Shown in pieces: positions 43,355 to 51,534 of a stretch of 64,000 nucleotides of DNA; positions within the stretch are counted from its first letter, which is position 1; each line of letters opens with the position of its first letter. The position numbers and the translations under genes are program-made. Source of the DNA: Halalkalibacter sp. APA_J-10(15) (GTDB taxonomy: Bacteria > Bacillota > Bacilli > Bacillales > Bacillaceae_D); the NCBI RefSeq assembly GCF_023017105.1, contig NZ_JALKEV010000006.1, positions 62,001 to 126,000 on the forward strand, given 5' to 3'. The notes under the pieces were generated by a model. The model did not search any database. It had not been told where the DNA came from and saw nothing but the letters and a program-made list of their open reading frames with translations.

Positions 43355-44137
43355 CTATACAATAAACCAAGCGATAATCATCGCTATAATGGCGGCACTA
43401 ATCGTACAGCTCATATTTACGATATCATTATTGACCCACTTTAAGCCTCTTATTTGCTCAGTCCTACTTCCACAATGTATTTTTCTCTCCGTATTCATTC
43501 TACAACGGTTGCAGCGATAAAGAACTTGACTGTATGCTCCAATTAAAGTATCCATAACATTTCCAACAAAACCGGAAATCGCTATAATAATTATCATAAG
43601 TAAACTATTCGTGACATCGAATAGTAACCCTATACATGCGATAACGAAGCTACCAACTAAAGCCGCAAAAGTGCCCAATGTAGAAATGGCACCAGATGTG
43701 CCTTTATCAACTCGTTTACACGTTGCGATATGTACAGGTCTCTTTTTACTAAGTGGACCTATTTCTGATGCCCAAGTATCCGCATTGGCCGCTGCTAAGC
43801 TAGCAAAAAAACCAATCGCATAAAGCGGAGAAAGGAATACCCCATAAAGAACAGACATGACTGCAGCCACTCCACCATTAGCCAGCACTTGCATGCCATC
43901 TCTTGTACTCCCTTTTTCATTAATGTCATCCTCTTTAAGATGCTGCTTAAATGAACTTAAAAAACTAGAACTAAAAAAGAACAGCCCTAATGTGAGCAGT
44001 CCTATCCAGCCAAAACCCCAAGTAATCGCAAACCCTACGAAAATAGCGGCTATCGTTCCCGATGCCGTCAATTTCTTCGCAAGCTTAGCGTATATAGCTA
44101 ACAGTAATACACCTACATAGGGAAGCACTGCTAACAT
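43355..44137 (-). CDS. DUF92 family membrane protein
   Basis: A 260-residue membrane protein of the DUF92 (TIGR00297) family, with about seven hydrophobic segments. The family core is visible: SGTIAAIFVGFAITWGFGWI, AAANADTWASEIGPLSKKRPVHI and KGTSGAISTLGTFAAL. The loop NRCRMNTERKIHCGSRTEQI carries Cys pairs. Eukaryotic relatives act as phytyl-phosphate or dolichol-type kinases, but for bacterial members the activity is unknown. AGGTG is spaced for the ATG at 44137, which overlaps the yqgN stop by 7 bp, so the two are co-translated. Confidence 0.82.
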   Translation of the reverse strand: MLAVLPYVGVLLLAIYAKLAKKLTASGTIAAIFVGFAITWGFGWIGLLTLGLFFFSSSFLSSFKQHLKEDDINEKGSTRDGMQVLANGGVAAVMSVLYGVFLSPLYAIGFFASLAAANADTWASEIGPLSKKRPVHIATCKRVDKGTSGAISTLGTFAALVGSFVIACIGLLFDVTNSLLMIIIIAISGFVGNVMDTLIGAYSQVLYRCNRCRMNTERKIHCGSRTEQIRGLKWVNNDIVNMSCTISAAIIAMIIAWFIV

Positions 44138-44694
44138 GTCAAACACCTACTCTCAGTGATGACGTAATCAACTGGTCGATCATGAGGCTCAACAGGCAGC
44201 TCTGGTTGGATTTGTACATCTGTTGCTAGCGCGACTGTTTGACCTTCGTAATTCGTTAAATATCGATCATAAAAGCCGCCACCATAACCAATTCGAAATC
44301 CATTTCGATCAAATGCAACCCCTGGAACTACGATCAAATCAATGTCTTCACTTGAGTACTCTGCCGCCTTTTGAGCAACTGGTTCAAAAAGATGCTTCGG
44401 TGTTTGTACGACGTCATCCCAATTATTAATTCGGTAAAAGTCCATTGCTTTTGATTGAAAATTGGTTCGTGGTACGACGATATGTTTGTTTTCCTTCCAG
44501 CCTTGTTCAATAATTGGATATGTATGAACTTCACGCTTTGTTGAAATCGTGATCGCTATGACCTGTGACTTATTCCAAAATGTCGATTGAAGGAAGCGTG
44601 AAGCAATGAATTGACATGTTTTATTGAAATTTTGATCTGAAATACTCTCAAGCTTATTCAATACGTTTCTGCGAATCACCTGCTTACTGTCCAC
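44131..44694 (-). CDS. yqgN: 5-formyltetrahydrofolate cyclo-ligase
   Basis: Converts 5-formyl-THF to 5,10-methenyl-THF with ATP, recycling a storage form of folate. The 187-residue protein has the N-terminal KQVIRRNVLNKL, the central IDLIVVPGVAFDRNGFRIGYG and the Gly-rich GGGFYDRYL end of the motif. Two GTG starts are possible, 44703 and 44694; AGAGGGTGA fits the second slightly better. It is known as yqgN in B. subtilis, next to rpmGA as here. Confidence 0.88.
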   Translation of the reverse strand: MDSKQVIRRNVLNKLESISDQNFNKTCQFIASRFLQSTFWNKSQVIAITISTKREVHTYPIIEQGWKENKHIVVPRTNFQSKAMDFYRINNWDDVVQTPKHLFEPVAQKAAEYSSEDIDLIVVPGVAFDRNGFRIGYGGGFYDRYLTNYEGQTVALATDVQIQPELPVEPHDRPVDYVITESRCLTC

Positions 44695-44747
44695 TAACGT
44701 CACCCTCTCCCTCTTATGTCAAGGTAGCCCTATATCTATCTATAAGA

Positions 44748-44778
44748 AAAAAGAAGCAGTGGAAAATCCAGCTGCTTA
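44748..44778 (-). terminator. Terminator of rpmG
   Basis: Stem AGCAGCTGGA / TCCACTGCT with 3-nt loop, overlapping the rpmG stop, followed on the minus strand by TCTTTTTTCTT. Confidence 0.75.
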
Positions 44779-44925
44779 CTTTGTTTCGCGGTGAAGCGTA
44801 TGACGCTTTAATCTTGGGCTATATTTCTTAAATTCGATACGCTCAGGATTTGTACGTTTATTTTTAGTCGTAATATAATTGCGATCGCCTGTCTCAGTGC
44901 AAGCAAGAGTTACTTGTACACGCAT
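44776..44925 (-). CDS. rpmG: 50S ribosomal protein L33, cysteine-poor form
   Basis: Ribosomal protein L33 of 49 residues ([20 protein letters not shown], then [28 protein letters not shown]). In zinc-binding L33 two CxxC pairs hold a zinc. Here only the first Cys remains: CTEC has become CTET and YCPR has become YSPR. It is thus a C-minus, zinc-free form, although it occupies the usual rpmGA position next to yqgN. GGAGGGATATCAC precedes the ATG. No Zur box was found upstream. Confidence 0.92.
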   Translation of the reverse strand: MRVQVTLACTETGDRNYITTKNKRTNPERIEFKKYSPRLKRHTLHRETK

Positions 44926-45012
44926 GTGATATCCCTCCAAACTGTGCTTAGTTCATACTTGAATATAATAGCAAAACTTTCAGCAAGGATCAAGTTCTTT
45001 TTCATTAAGGAG

Positions 45013-45645
45013 TTAGGATAATTGCTGTTTCGATGTTGTGTCGTGCTGTGCCATCCATTTTTCCATGTGACGATTGTATAACTCCTCCTCACAATGTCCA
45101 GTTATATACCAAATTCGACCAATCCTCTCCCCGTAGCCTTCAAGATCGATATTAATCACTGCCATTCGTGAATGCTCTCCACGCCAAATCGGTGATAACG
45201 TTAATACACCAAGCGCTTCATTCCATATAGATTTCTCATTTCCAACTGCTAATTGATAACGATGATCTTGAAAAAAAGACGTTGACAGAAGCGTTACACG
45301 GTCTCGCTCATACGTAACAATGGATTGCTTCGTTCGAGAGACCATCGAAACAGGGATACCTTCTGTTACATATTGCTCTTTTTTCACAATAACTCGAACT
45401 TGCTGTGATTTTTTTGTGCCGTTTTTCACAATGAACGTTAATTCAGACAGTTCCCATGAGCTTGCAAGATCTTTTACAATCGTTACTTGTATGTGCCAAA
45501 AACGATGATAGGCATTTAATACTGGACTTTCCGTTCCTTTTCCTTGTTGCAACGAAACATTCCACTCTTTCGATTTCAACCATGATACTTGTCCATCTAA
45601 CCATATACCTAATGATCGAATAATTGTAAACCATTCCATATTCAT
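45013..45645 (-). CDS. Hypothetical protein, 210 residues
   Basis: I do not recognise the family. It is a soluble protein of mixed beta character, with many aromatic residues (MNMEWFTIIRSLGIWLDGQV, then AYHRFWHIQVTIVKDLASSW) and a C-terminal RIGRIWYITGHCEEELYNRH. No signal or membrane segment. GGGAGGT precedes the ATG. It follows the degenerate nucleotidyltransferase gene on the same strand after a 32-bp gap, so the two may work together. The B. subtilis segment has no counterpart that I know. Confidence 0.6.
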   Translation of the reverse strand: MNMEWFTIIRSLGIWLDGQVSWLKSKEWNVSLQQGKGTESPVLNAYHRFWHIQVTIVKDLASSWELSELTFIVKNGTKKSQQVRVIVKKEQYVTEGIPVSMVSRTKQSIVTYERDRVTLLSTSFFQDHRYQLAVGNEKSIWNEALGVLTLSPIWRGEHSRMAVINIDLEGYGERIGRIWYITGHCEEELYNRHMEKWMAQHDTTSKQQLS

Positions 45646-45677
45646 TGTAGCTACCTCCCGCTTTTATTTGTCGCCAT

Positions 45678-46382
45678 TTAACACACTCTATCTGAAAAAC
45701 CTTTGTACATCAGATCTTTTTGTGCTTGTCTGTAATGATGAACCGCTTTAATCGGCCGCCAATAGCCTGCAACGTAACAACCATAAATGGGGCTTTCCAC
45801 CTTGTTAAAGCCATTCAAAATCAATGTCTTTAAGGAATTTATCCAACCGGGTTCTATGATGTATATGTCCGTATTAATCGTATGAATAGGTATACGTTGA
45901 TTTGCCATACCATCATGTTTCACCTGAACAATTTGACCCGTATTTGTCGTTGTCATAAGAGGCTTTTCTTTCACTTTCACGGACTCTTTCGTTAATAAGG
46001 TGCATGGACTTTTGCGAATCATATGAACGTGAATGGCTTCTCGCAGGTTCATCTCGGTCAGACACACATCATTTAAGAACACAATGGGCTCGCTAGCTAA
46101 CTCCCTCAACCATTCGAAGGAATTGACACTCTTGGGTTCTTGATCAACGTTCAAATAAGTAATATGACAACCAAACTTTCTTCCATCTCCAAAATACTCA
46201 TTCAGATGAGATAAGCGATCAAAACCGATGATGACAATTTCATAGATACGATGTTGCTTTAACCAAGCTATCATATATTCTAAAATGGGCTTTTGTAATA
46301 ATGGGAGCATTGATTTAGGAACTGAGCTTGTAAATGGATGTAACTCGTTCATCCGACCATCTGTCATAATCACTGCTTTCAT
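45678..46382 (-). CDS. Nucleotidyltransferase-like protein with degenerate motif
   Basis: A 234-residue protein with the N-terminal fold of sugar-nucleotide transferases (GlmU/RfbA/mannose-1-P type). It begins AVIMTDGRMNELHPFTSSVP and continues KSMLPLLQKPILEYMIAWL, where active enzymes have AVILAGGxGTRLxPLTxxxPKxxLP. The Gly-Gly and Thr-Arg of the catalytic loop are lost, while the PK-SMLP part is kept. No left-handed beta-helix follows, so it is only a one-domain version. Catalysis is therefore doubtful; a regulatory or binding role is possible. GAGGAGG precedes the ATG. Confidence 0.75.
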   Translation of the reverse strand: MKAVIMTDGRMNELHPFTSSVPKSMLPLLQKPILEYMIAWLKQHRIYEIVIIGFDRLSHLNEYFGDGRKFGCHITYLNVDQEPKSVNSFEWLRELASEPIVFLNDVCLTEMNLREAIHVHMIRKSPCTLLTKESVKVKEKPLMTTTNTGQIVQVKHDGMANQRIPIHTINTDIYIIEPGWINSLKTLILNGFNKVESPIYGCYVAGYWRPIKAVHHYRQAQKDLMYKGFSDRVC

Positions 46383-46642
46383 AAGAAGCCTCCTCTAGTT
46401 ATTTGTCATTCATTTACGATGTATATTTATCATACCGTCCACTAGGTAGAGGAACAAGGAGGTCAATCTGTCTTTTTTTGTCATATGCTTAATAGAACGA
46501 TGCACACAAACGGAAAAAAAATTATTCGTCATCATTCGCATGCAACCTCTTGTCAAAAACAAAGTCGTTTTAGGATGAGAATCGACGAAACCGAGAATTT
46601 TGTTCATGAAAAACGGGGTTTCTCGTCACAGGCTAATAGATG
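46383..46642. other. Gap without a gene upstream of the HTH membrane protein
   Basis: The gap between the divergent genes (46383-46687) holds no supported gene. A minus-strand frame at 46410-46607 has no ribosome binding site. TATAAT at 46643-46648 (TTTCTC at 18 bp as a weak -35) is the likely -10 of the plus-strand gene at 46688. Confidence 0.45.
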
Positions 46643-46687
46643 TATAATGATAGAAGTGTGAACAGAAAGAGAGGACAACAAAAAGTT

Positions 46688-47065
46688 ATGGTAGAAATCA
46701 TGATAATCGTATTATTTAGCTGCTCATTCCTCCTTTTTATCCTATCATTCATGAAGAAGGATCGAACAGTCGAATTAGAGCAGCAAATAGAAGAGCTTTC
46801 CATTCGTCATATGCAGGAATTGTACAAGCTTAAGAAAAGAGTCGATGAGCTAGAAAGTCAAACTCGTTTAAATGAGCAGCAGTCAGCTTTTGTCCAAAAG
46901 GCAAAGTCAAGCTCACAGCAGCAACTTCTCCGTGAGGTCATAGGTTTATTTAATCAAGAATTAGAATTGGAAAGCATCGCAGAGGAAACAGGCTTAACCG
47001 TTATCGAAGTCGAACGCTTATTACGTCCTTATATTACCGAACTGCAGGAGAAGGAGGAATTGTAA
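46688..47065 (+). CDS. Membrane-anchored coiled-coil protein with C-terminal HTH-like end
   Basis: A 125-residue protein with an N-terminal membrane segment (IMIIVLFSCSFLLFILSF), a charged coiled coil (residues about 25-75), and a C-terminal ELELESIAEETGLTVIEVER, which has the pattern of a helix-turn-helix seen in DUF6115/SwrB-like proteins. The start is uncertain: no good ribosome binding site is seen; the ATG at 46688 is chosen because the longer N-terminus (from 46640) would be hydrophilic. It overlaps the next gene by one base (TAATG). The function is unknown. Confidence 0.62.
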   Translation: MVEIMIIVLFSCSFLLFILSFMKKDRTVELEQQIEELSIRHMQELYKLKKRVDELESQTRLNEQQSAFVQKAKSSSQQQLLREVIGLFNQELELESIAEETGLTVIEVERLLRPYITELQEKEEL

Positions 47066-47553
47066 TGGCAGCAAAAGGGTTACAGCAGTTTGCTGGTGGA
47101 TTATTTCTAGCAACGGCACTTATCGGTGGAGCTCTGTACGTTTCTCATAGTCAAGAGGAAGTGACAGATGCTGAAGAAGACCGTGAAGCACCACTAACTT
47201 CTCATGAAGAACTTTCAACGACACAATTAATTGAACAGCTCGAACAAGAGCAGTATGTTGTCATATCTGAAGATGAGTTCGCTGAGCTACATGCTCAGTT
47301 AGACGAACAAGAAGATAGAACTGAAGAGAATGAGGATGAAAGACAGACGACCTACGTCATGATTCTGGAGATTTCTCAAGGGATGACTAGCTATGATGTC
47401 GCTGAACAATTAGTTCGTGGGCATATTATTAATAACGAGCAAGACTTACTTTCCTATGTACAAAACGAACAGCTCTCTCACCGTCTACGAACCGGAAAGT
47501 ATGAGGTAACGAGTGACATGACGATCGAGGAAATTGTCGAGTTAATGACATAG
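47065..47553 (+). CDS. Membrane protein with an MltG-like LysM region but no catalytic domain
   Basis: A 162-residue protein: one membrane segment (FAGGLFLATALIGGALYVS), an acidic linker of about 75 residues rich in Glu, Asp and Gln, then a C-terminal LysM-like region (ISQGMTSYDVAEQLVRGHII, LSHRLRTGKYEVTSDMTIEE). This last part matches the N-terminal region of endolytic transglycosylase MltG/YceG, but the catalytic part is entirely absent, so it cannot be a full MltG. AAGGAGG precedes the ATG, which overlaps the previous stop. The two genes are one unit ending at a terminator. Confidence 0.68.
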   Translation: MAAKGLQQFAGGLFLATALIGGALYVSHSQEEVTDAEEDREAPLTSHEELSTTQLIEQLEQEQYVVISEDEFAELHAQLDEQEDRTEENEDERQTTYVMILEISQGMTSYDVAEQLVRGHIINNEQDLLSYVQNEQLSHRLRTGKYEVTSDMTIEEIVELMT

Positions 47554-47580
47554 AATGAGTATAAGTACTAATTACGTCGT

Positions 47581-47618
47581 AAAAAAGAAGAGTGTCTTAA
47601 TTAGCACTCTTCTTTTTT
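47581..47618. terminator. Bidirectional terminator between the MltG-like gene and pbpA
   Basis: Perfect stem AAAAAAGAAGAGTG / CACTCTTCTTTTTT around a TCTTAATTAG loop, between the convergent genes. Confidence 0.9.
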
Positions 47619-47623
47619 TACAA

Positions 47624-49774
47624 CTATTCAATTACATCAGGATCATTCTCATCACTATCGACATTCTCTAAGAGCGGGGCATCTGGCTTGACCGGTCCAT
47701 GACGCATCGAGTCTTCACGTTCAAAGTACCAATCTAAAACGTCCTTAGCAATCTCTTGTGCCATTCCGCCTCGTCCACCTTGATTATTTAACTTCACTTG
47801 CGGAACAACAATCGCAAAGGCTATTTCCGGATCATCATATGGGGCGTAACCGACTAACGTTTGATTATTCCCATCTACAGCTCGGCGATTTCCAGGCTCT
47901 CCTACGGCTACTCGTACTTGGGCCGTTCCTGTCTTAGCAGCTAAATTATAAGAGGTGCTGCTGAGATTTCGATAGCCAGTACCTCCTGAATTAGTTACAA
48001 CATCGCGGAACCCACGTTGTACTTGTGCAATTTCATCGTCTGTATTATTAATCCGATTTAATAATTTCGGTTCAAACTGTTGAATAATCGCTCCTAATTC
48101 ATTTCGATCAGCGACAGGCTCTCTTATTTCACTGACGAGTCTTGGCTGCATCCGGTAGCCGTCATTAGCAATCGTTGAGACATACTGCGCTAATTGTAAG
48201 GTCGTATACGTATCAAATTGACCAATCATAAAATCGGCTAAATTACCTGGGTTTAATTCCGACCCGTGGAGACCATTTGATGTAGATGGTAAATCTACCC
48301 CCGTCTCTGTCCCTAGACCAAATTGACTGAAGTTATATCGAGCACGGTCAAACGCTTGATGAGTAGTTGCTGTCGGAAACGAGCAGCTTGCCGTATTAGA
48401 GTTATAGCAGCCAGCCATTCGAAGACCGATTTCAAACATGTAAACGTTTGACGACACCTCGAGCGCACGACGGTCACTAACCCAACCATGCGTACTTCGG
48501 TTAATTGAGCTTTTCTCAATAAAACCTCCTTGCCCATCATTAAGACGAATAATTCGGTCGTTCAATTGATCACCAGGTGAAATAATCCCCTCTTGATACC
48601 CTGTTAGTACACTCGCTCCTTTAATAGATGAACCCATTTCAAATACTTTGTTCACAGCACCGAGATGATCGGCATACGTCGAGCGTTCACTATCATGAGG
48701 ATCGAAATAACCAGCCATTGATAAGATGTCACCTGTTTTCGGGTCCATAAAGATCGCATAGGCCGCACGATCTGATAGGAATGGATTACCTGTTGTCACT
48801 TGTTTCTCAATCGCTTGCTCGACGACTTGCTGTAGCTCCATATCTAGCGTAAGAACAAGATCATTCCCTCTTTGTCCTTCTCGTTCCTCAATAGCACGAT
48901 TAACGGTTTGGTTTCCTGATTGTGTCATCACACTTTCGACAACAGCCTTCTGCCCACGGAGCACATTTTCATATTGTGCTTCAAGAAAGCTCGTTCCAAC
49001 AATATCAGAACGGTCATACCCACGTGCAAGGAAAGCATCTAATCGCTCTCGCGGAATTTGACCTGTTGAGCCAAAGAAGCTCCGGAATGATTCTCCATAT
49101 ACATAGGACCGTCGTGAATCTCGTAAAATATCAACTCCATCCAAACGATAGAGATTTTCACTAATGACATGTGCCTCATCTTCTGATATATCTCGTTTAA
49201 TTCGTTGCGGTGTATTCGCATAACCACGTACCATTTCACGAAACACAGCGATTGTTTGCAGCTCTTGCTCAGAAACGGCTTCAACCATTTCATCGGTGAT
49301 CGCTTCAATTTCCAATAAATATTCTTCCGTATTATCTAAATCTCTGCGATCTTCTGCTGGAACTAGCTCCAATCGATCTTCCTGACTCATATTAATAAGA
49401 ATATAATCACGTATATCACGATCGGTTACTCGACTTGCATCCATTTCTAACAATGGAGAAAGCTCAGACGCAATTCTCATTAATTCAACATTACTCGTTC
49501 CCTCAGATGGGTTTGTATATGTGACAGATAGCTCTAATTCATTGTCTACAACAACATGACCATAACGATCAAACATAACCCCTCTAGGCGCATCAATGCG
49601 GGCTGTCGCATTGCTCGTTCTTTGCAATTCCTTCACATACTCTTCCCCTTCAACGATTTGCACCATTCCTAATCGCAGTATTAACGCTGCAAACAGAATG
49701 AATACTGCGAAAAAGAGTACATTTAAGCGTGCAGGAACATGATGCTTTTTCTTGCCCTTCTTCATTCTCCCCAC
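47624..49774 (-). CDS. pbpA: Penicillin-binding protein 2A (class B transpeptidase)
   Basis: Class B PBP that cross-links peptidoglycan, 716 residues, the same length as B. subtilis PbpA. A membrane anchor follows the basic start (LNVLFFAVFILFAALILRLG), then the pedestal domain with APRGVMFDRYG. The transpeptidase triads are S-x-x-K in EMGSSIKGAS, S-x-N in EVSSNVYMF, and KTG in AAKTGTAQVR. AAGGAGG is spaced for the GTG at 49774; the open frame runs much further upstream, into the RNA region. Involved in cell elongation and spore outgrowth in B. subtilis (known). A 15-bp hairpin stands directly before the ribosome binding site. Confidence 0.94.
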   Translation of the reverse strand: MGRMKKGKKKHHVPARLNVLFFAVFILFAALILRLGMVQIVEGEEYVKELQRTSNATARIDAPRGVMFDRYGHVVVDNELELSVTYTNPSEGTSNVELMRIASELSPLLEMDASRVTDRDIRDYILINMSQEDRLELVPAEDRRDLDNTEEYLLEIEAITDEMVEAVSEQELQTIAVFREMVRGYANTPQRIKRDISEDEAHVISENLYRLDGVDILRDSRRSYVYGESFRSFFGSTGQIPRERLDAFLARGYDRSDIVGTSFLEAQYENVLRGQKAVVESVMTQSGNQTVNRAIEEREGQRGNDLVLTLDMELQQVVEQAIEKQVTTGNPFLSDRAAYAIFMDPKTGDILSMAGYFDPHDSERSTYADHLGAVNKVFEMGSSIKGASVLTGYQEGIISPGDQLNDRIIRLNDGQGGFIEKSSINRSTHGWVSDRRALEVSSNVYMFEIGLRMAGCYNSNTASCSFPTATTHQAFDRARYNFSQFGLGTETGVDLPSTSNGLHGSELNPGNLADFMIGQFDTYTTLQLAQYVSTIANDGYRMQPRLVSEIREPVADRNELGAIIQQFEPKLLNRINNTDDEIAQVQRGFRDVVTNSGGTGYRNLSSTSYNLAAKTGTAQVRVAVGEPGNRRAVDGNNQTLVGYAPYDDPEIAFAIVVPQVKLNNQGGRGGMAQEIAKDVLDWYFEREDSMRHGPVKPDAPLLENVDSDENDPDVIE

Positions 49775-49793
49775 ATCCCGTTCCTCCTTGCAT

Positions 49794-49830
49794 AACAGAA
49801 TAGACACCCACTTAAGGTGTCTATTCTGTT
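49794..49830 (-). terminator. 15-bp perfect hairpin just upstream of the pbpA ribosome binding site
   Basis: AACAGAATAGACACC and GGTGTCTATTCTGTT pair perfectly around a 7-nt loop. On the minus strand it lies after the 6S-like RNA and ends 5 nt before AAGGAGG of pbpA. There is no T-run after it (ATGCAAGG follows), so it may be an RNA-processing or stabilising structure rather than a true terminator. Confidence 0.5.
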
Positions 49831-49837
49831 CATAAAG

Positions 49838-50032
49838 TGTAACCCGCGTATGCCGTTGCTTCAATTGTTTCATGAACCTACACTCGTAGGTGGGTGTTCG
49901 CAGAATGTCTTCCAGTGTCCAAGTCACGTTGGCTTACTGTCTAACATTCAATATAGAACTCCCTATTTTCAATCAAGGTTCGAAACAAGGAGAAGCTGAC
50001 TAACACGGCAGGCGACGTTATTTGTCTTATTT
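49838..50032 (-). ncRNA. ssrS: Candidate 6S RNA
   Basis: A predicted RNA of about 190 nt folds as one long rod. From the closing stem inward (5' arm with 3' arm): UGCCGU / ACGGCA, GCUUC / GAAGC, UUGUUUC plus GAACCU / AGGUUC plus GAAACAA, then a large symmetric loop of about 12 nt on each side. Next are GGGAGUUC / GAACACCC, GAAUGU / ACAUUC, CAGU / ACUG and CCAA / UUGG with an apical loop. This is the architecture of 6S RNA, which binds sigma-A RNA polymerase. It starts behind a perfect promoter. I have not compared it base by base with known 6S RNAs. Confidence 0.68.
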
Positions 50033-50038
50033 GATTCT

Positions 50039-50066
50039 ATTATACCATTCGATTGACGGTTGTCAA
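50039..50066 (-). promoter_or_regulatory. Consensus sigma-A promoter of the 6S-like RNA
   Basis: TTGACA (50066-50061), 16 bp, TATAAT (50044-50039), both perfect, and with TGG before the -10 (extended -10). No ribosome binding site or frame follows, which fits a strong promoter for a non-coding RNA. Confidence 0.85.
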
Positions 50067-50095
50067 ATGAAAACGCTATCATTGTATCGTTATTT

Positions 50096-51391
50096 TTATA
50101 CTGTTGAACTACCTGAATCACCCTCACCTTTATCCTGTCGTGAGAAAGCATAATTGTCTCCGCCCTTGTTCGGCTTGAAATCAACCTTTCGGATAAAGAA
50201 GTATATCACAGCATGTCCTGCCCCTAAAATAAGGAGCAATATCGGAATGCCTCTTTCTTCCGAAAAAAAGGTAACCGTTGCAATAAACGTTAACACTGAT
50301 ACAATTCGACCTGTATTTAAAAATAATTCTCTCACAACAATGTATTCAACTCTCATCTCTGCAGCCTTCCAGCCCTTTCCAATTACATCATACGTAAGCG
50401 AAACATACGGAACTAATAGTAATGGATAAGCCATTGAAATAATAACCCCGTATGTGATTAATTTTGTAAATGTTAAGTCTCCAAAGACAATAATAAATAT
50501 AGCTAAATACAAAATAGTCCCACCAATGAAAATAAACCTTTTTCTACGTGTTGACTTAATCACTCTTGTTACAACGTAATAAGCAAGAAATTGCACCCCT
50601 GATGCAACGAGTCCGTATGTACCAATCGCTAGCTCACTTCCCGTTGCAATGTACACCCATACTACTATGACGAACATAAACGTCCCTTCACGTAACCCTT
50701 GAAAAAAATGAGCATGTAATATTTGCTTCCAATTGTGATTTTTTTTTCGTTCTGCCAAAATCCGTTTGAAAAAAAAACGACCTTCTGCAGAGCGTCGCTT
50801 AAGCATAAAACTCATTAATACTGCAATGACAAATAAAATTAATGATATCGTAAAAATGACCGTATATCCGGTGAATTTATTCATTTTAGTAATAATAATA
50901 CCTGACATAATCGGTCCAATCATTCCAGCAAATGATGTTAAAAGACCTAAAAAGCCATTAAAAAAGTCCCTTGTTTCAGGCTCCGTAATTTCAAAGGTTA
51001 GCACATTAAATGCTAGCCAATAAAACCCAAACCCCATTCCTAATAATACACCTAACAAAATTAAATACGAGTTGGCTCGATCCCCTAGCAATAGTACTGT
51101 CGTAAAAAAGACGGCCAATGTTATAACTCCTGCTCGCAACACGATAACTCGGTCGATTTTCTTTGCGACTTTCCCAGCAAAAATGAAAGCAATAGGCTGC
51201 ATCACGACCGAGCCTAAATTATACAAAGCCAAATCAATAAATTCACCTGATTGCTTCCATAAATACACGTTCACAAATGTATTTGATAAGGCTACACTTA
51301 AAGCGTATAACCCGCCAATTATTAATAACAAAACTAAATCACGTGTTACCTCTATATCTCCAATGACCTTCTTTATAAACGATACCTTCAC
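50096..51391 (-). CDS. yqgE: MFS transporter (YqgE-like)
   Basis: A 431-residue major-facilitator protein with about twelve hydrophobic segments. Segments include LVLLLIIGGLYALSVALSN at the start and LLTSFAGMIGPIMSGIII. A loop rich in Lys and Arg (LKRRSAEGRFFFKRILAERK) separates the two halves. Length and position, between pbpA and sodA, match B. subtilis YqgE. GGTGGTGGAG precedes the GTG at 51391. The C-terminus has a 35-residue polar tail. The substrate is unknown. Confidence 0.82.
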   Translation of the reverse strand: MKVSFIKKVIGDIEVTRDLVLLLIIGGLYALSVALSNTFVNVYLWKQSGEFIDLALYNLGSVVMQPIAFIFAGKVAKKIDRVIVLRAGVITLAVFFTTVLLLGDRANSYLILLGVLLGMGFGFYWLAFNVLTFEITEPETRDFFNGFLGLLTSFAGMIGPIMSGIIITKMNKFTGYTVIFTISLILFVIAVLMSFMLKRRSAEGRFFFKRILAERKKNHNWKQILHAHFFQGLREGTFMFVIVVWVYIATGSELAIGTYGLVASGVQFLAYYVVTRVIKSTRRKRFIFIGGTILYLAIFIIVFGDLTFTKLITYGVIISMAYPLLLVPYVSLTYDVIGKGWKAAEMRVEYIVVRELFLNTGRIVSVLTFIATVTFFSEERGIPILLLILGAGHAVIYFFIRKVDFKPNKGGDNYAFSRQDKGEGDSGSSTV

Positions 51392-51490
51392 GAATCTCCA
51401 CCACCCTCACAGATAGTGTGTCACGTAAGAAAGTCGTTATACACACGAAAATACAAAGAAGAGTTACGAGAAGAATGAATGCCCACAACG

Positions 51491-51522
51491 AAAAAGAAGC
51501 TTAAGCCAAAGGCTCAAGCTCT
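51491..51522 (-). terminator. Terminator of sodA
   Basis: Stem GCTTGAGCC / GGCTTAAGC with a TTT loop, followed on the minus strand by TTCTTTTTC, just after the sodA stop. Confidence 0.85.
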
Positions 51523-51534
51523 CGAAATACATTG

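Noticed and set aside
44855..44880. TCGTAAT-like palindrome inside rpmG as a Zur box
   Set aside because: It is inside the coding sequence and has a 17-bp instead of a 15-bp frame; the bases are explained by the codons.
46410..46607. Minus-strand frame of 65 codons upstream of the nucleotidyltransferase gene
   Set aside because: No ribosome binding site, no family resemblance, and its place covers the upstream region of two divergent genes.
49775..49927. Extension of pbpA to the first open codon at 49927
   Set aside because: AAGGAGG is spaced for the GTG at 49774, the resulting 716 residues equal B. subtilis PbpA, and the extension would run through the hairpin and the 6S-like RNA.
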